From positions 1-64,000 of the forward strand of contig CAMFLR010000024.1 in the NCBI GenBank assembly GCA_945957605.1: 64,000 bases of DNA, read 5' to 3'. The notes beneath the pieces were generated by a model. It made no database searches. It saw nothing but the letters and a program-made list of their open reading frames with translations, and was not told where the DNA came from. How positions within the stretch are numbered: the stretch's first letter is position 1; every line of letters starts with the position of its first letter. The translations under genes were made by a program, and so were the position numbers. Positions 64,000 to 64,000 of this stretch are shown piece after piece. The stretch is from an uncultured Isosphaeraceae bacterium (lineage in GTDB: Bacteria; Planctomycetota; Planctomycetia; Isosphaerales; Isosphaeraceae).

Positions 64000-64000
64000 A

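Overview
The window comes from a Planctomycetota chromosome, most likely a Gemmatales/Isosphaerales-type lineage (inference). Evidence for this: a DUF1559 protein with a prepilin-type N-terminus, an FHA/zinc-ribbon/Ser-Thr kinase, an exported beta-structured protein with an 'LEPK..LS' N-terminal tag, an HTTM-DCC fusion, a Cys-rich 'YSSC' repeat protein, a sigma-70 factor with a long extra N-terminus, and many zinc-ribbon membrane proteins. Base composition is GC-rich, genes are densely packed on both strands with many 1-4 bp overlaps, and GTG/TTG starts are common.

Region by region. 1-2.6 kb: minus-strand translation operon in the classic bacterial order tRNA-Thr(TGT), tRNA-Tyr, tRNA-Gly, tRNA-Thr(GGT), tuf, rpmG, tRNA-Trp. 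2.9-6.6 kb: sigma factor and FHA-kinase. 6.7-15.9 kb: pseudouridine-phosphate glycosidase, two paralogous membrane proteins, a membrane-anchored hydrolase, two adjacent glycosyltransferases, and a BNR-repeat protein coupled to a MoaD/ThiS-like protein. 16-24.6 kb: metK, galactokinase, a double-domain M16 protease, a class I aminotransferase and the exported LEPK protein. 24.7-32.9 kb: long minus-strand run with SUKH, ABC ATPase, a large exported/membrane protein, MazG-like, a membrane protein, CPBP protease and DUF421.

33.1-37.5 kb: sulfate-uptake operon (Rrf2 regulator, binding protein, CysT, CysW, CysA) with a recognisable promoter and a probable Rrf2 operator. 37.6-40.0 kb: three-gene HTTM/DCC cluster. 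40.3-44.2 kb: Cys-rich protein, GT2, and a HELGH protein followed by an exact 598-bp tandem duplication that abuts a HigBA-like toxin-antitoxin pair. 44.4-56.9 kb: DUF1559 protein, Tat-type FAD oxidoreductase, glycine-rich RRM protein, a structured leader with a strong terminator in front of a membrane protein, an inositol-phosphatase-like enzyme, several small DUF proteins, a REC-GGEEF cyclase and a Bax-inhibitor-1 protein. 57.3-64.0 kb: NagA-like deacetylase with a changed metal ligand, esterase, a truncated-haemoglobin/ankyrin fusion, PadR plus membrane partner, trypsin-like protease and a partial ECF sigma factor.

The most unusual signals are: (i) a family of dispersed intergenic double-hairpin elements ending in CCACCC, whose main stems differ in sequence but keep their pairing; (ii) the truncated-globin/ankyrin fusion; (iii) the exact 598-bp tandem duplication beside a toxin-antitoxin module; (iv) a terminator ending only about 10 nt before a start codon, suggesting an attenuated leader or a small RNA; (v) the sigma factor with extra helix-turn-helix segments. 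No phage, integrase, IS element, rRNA or CRISPR array was seen.
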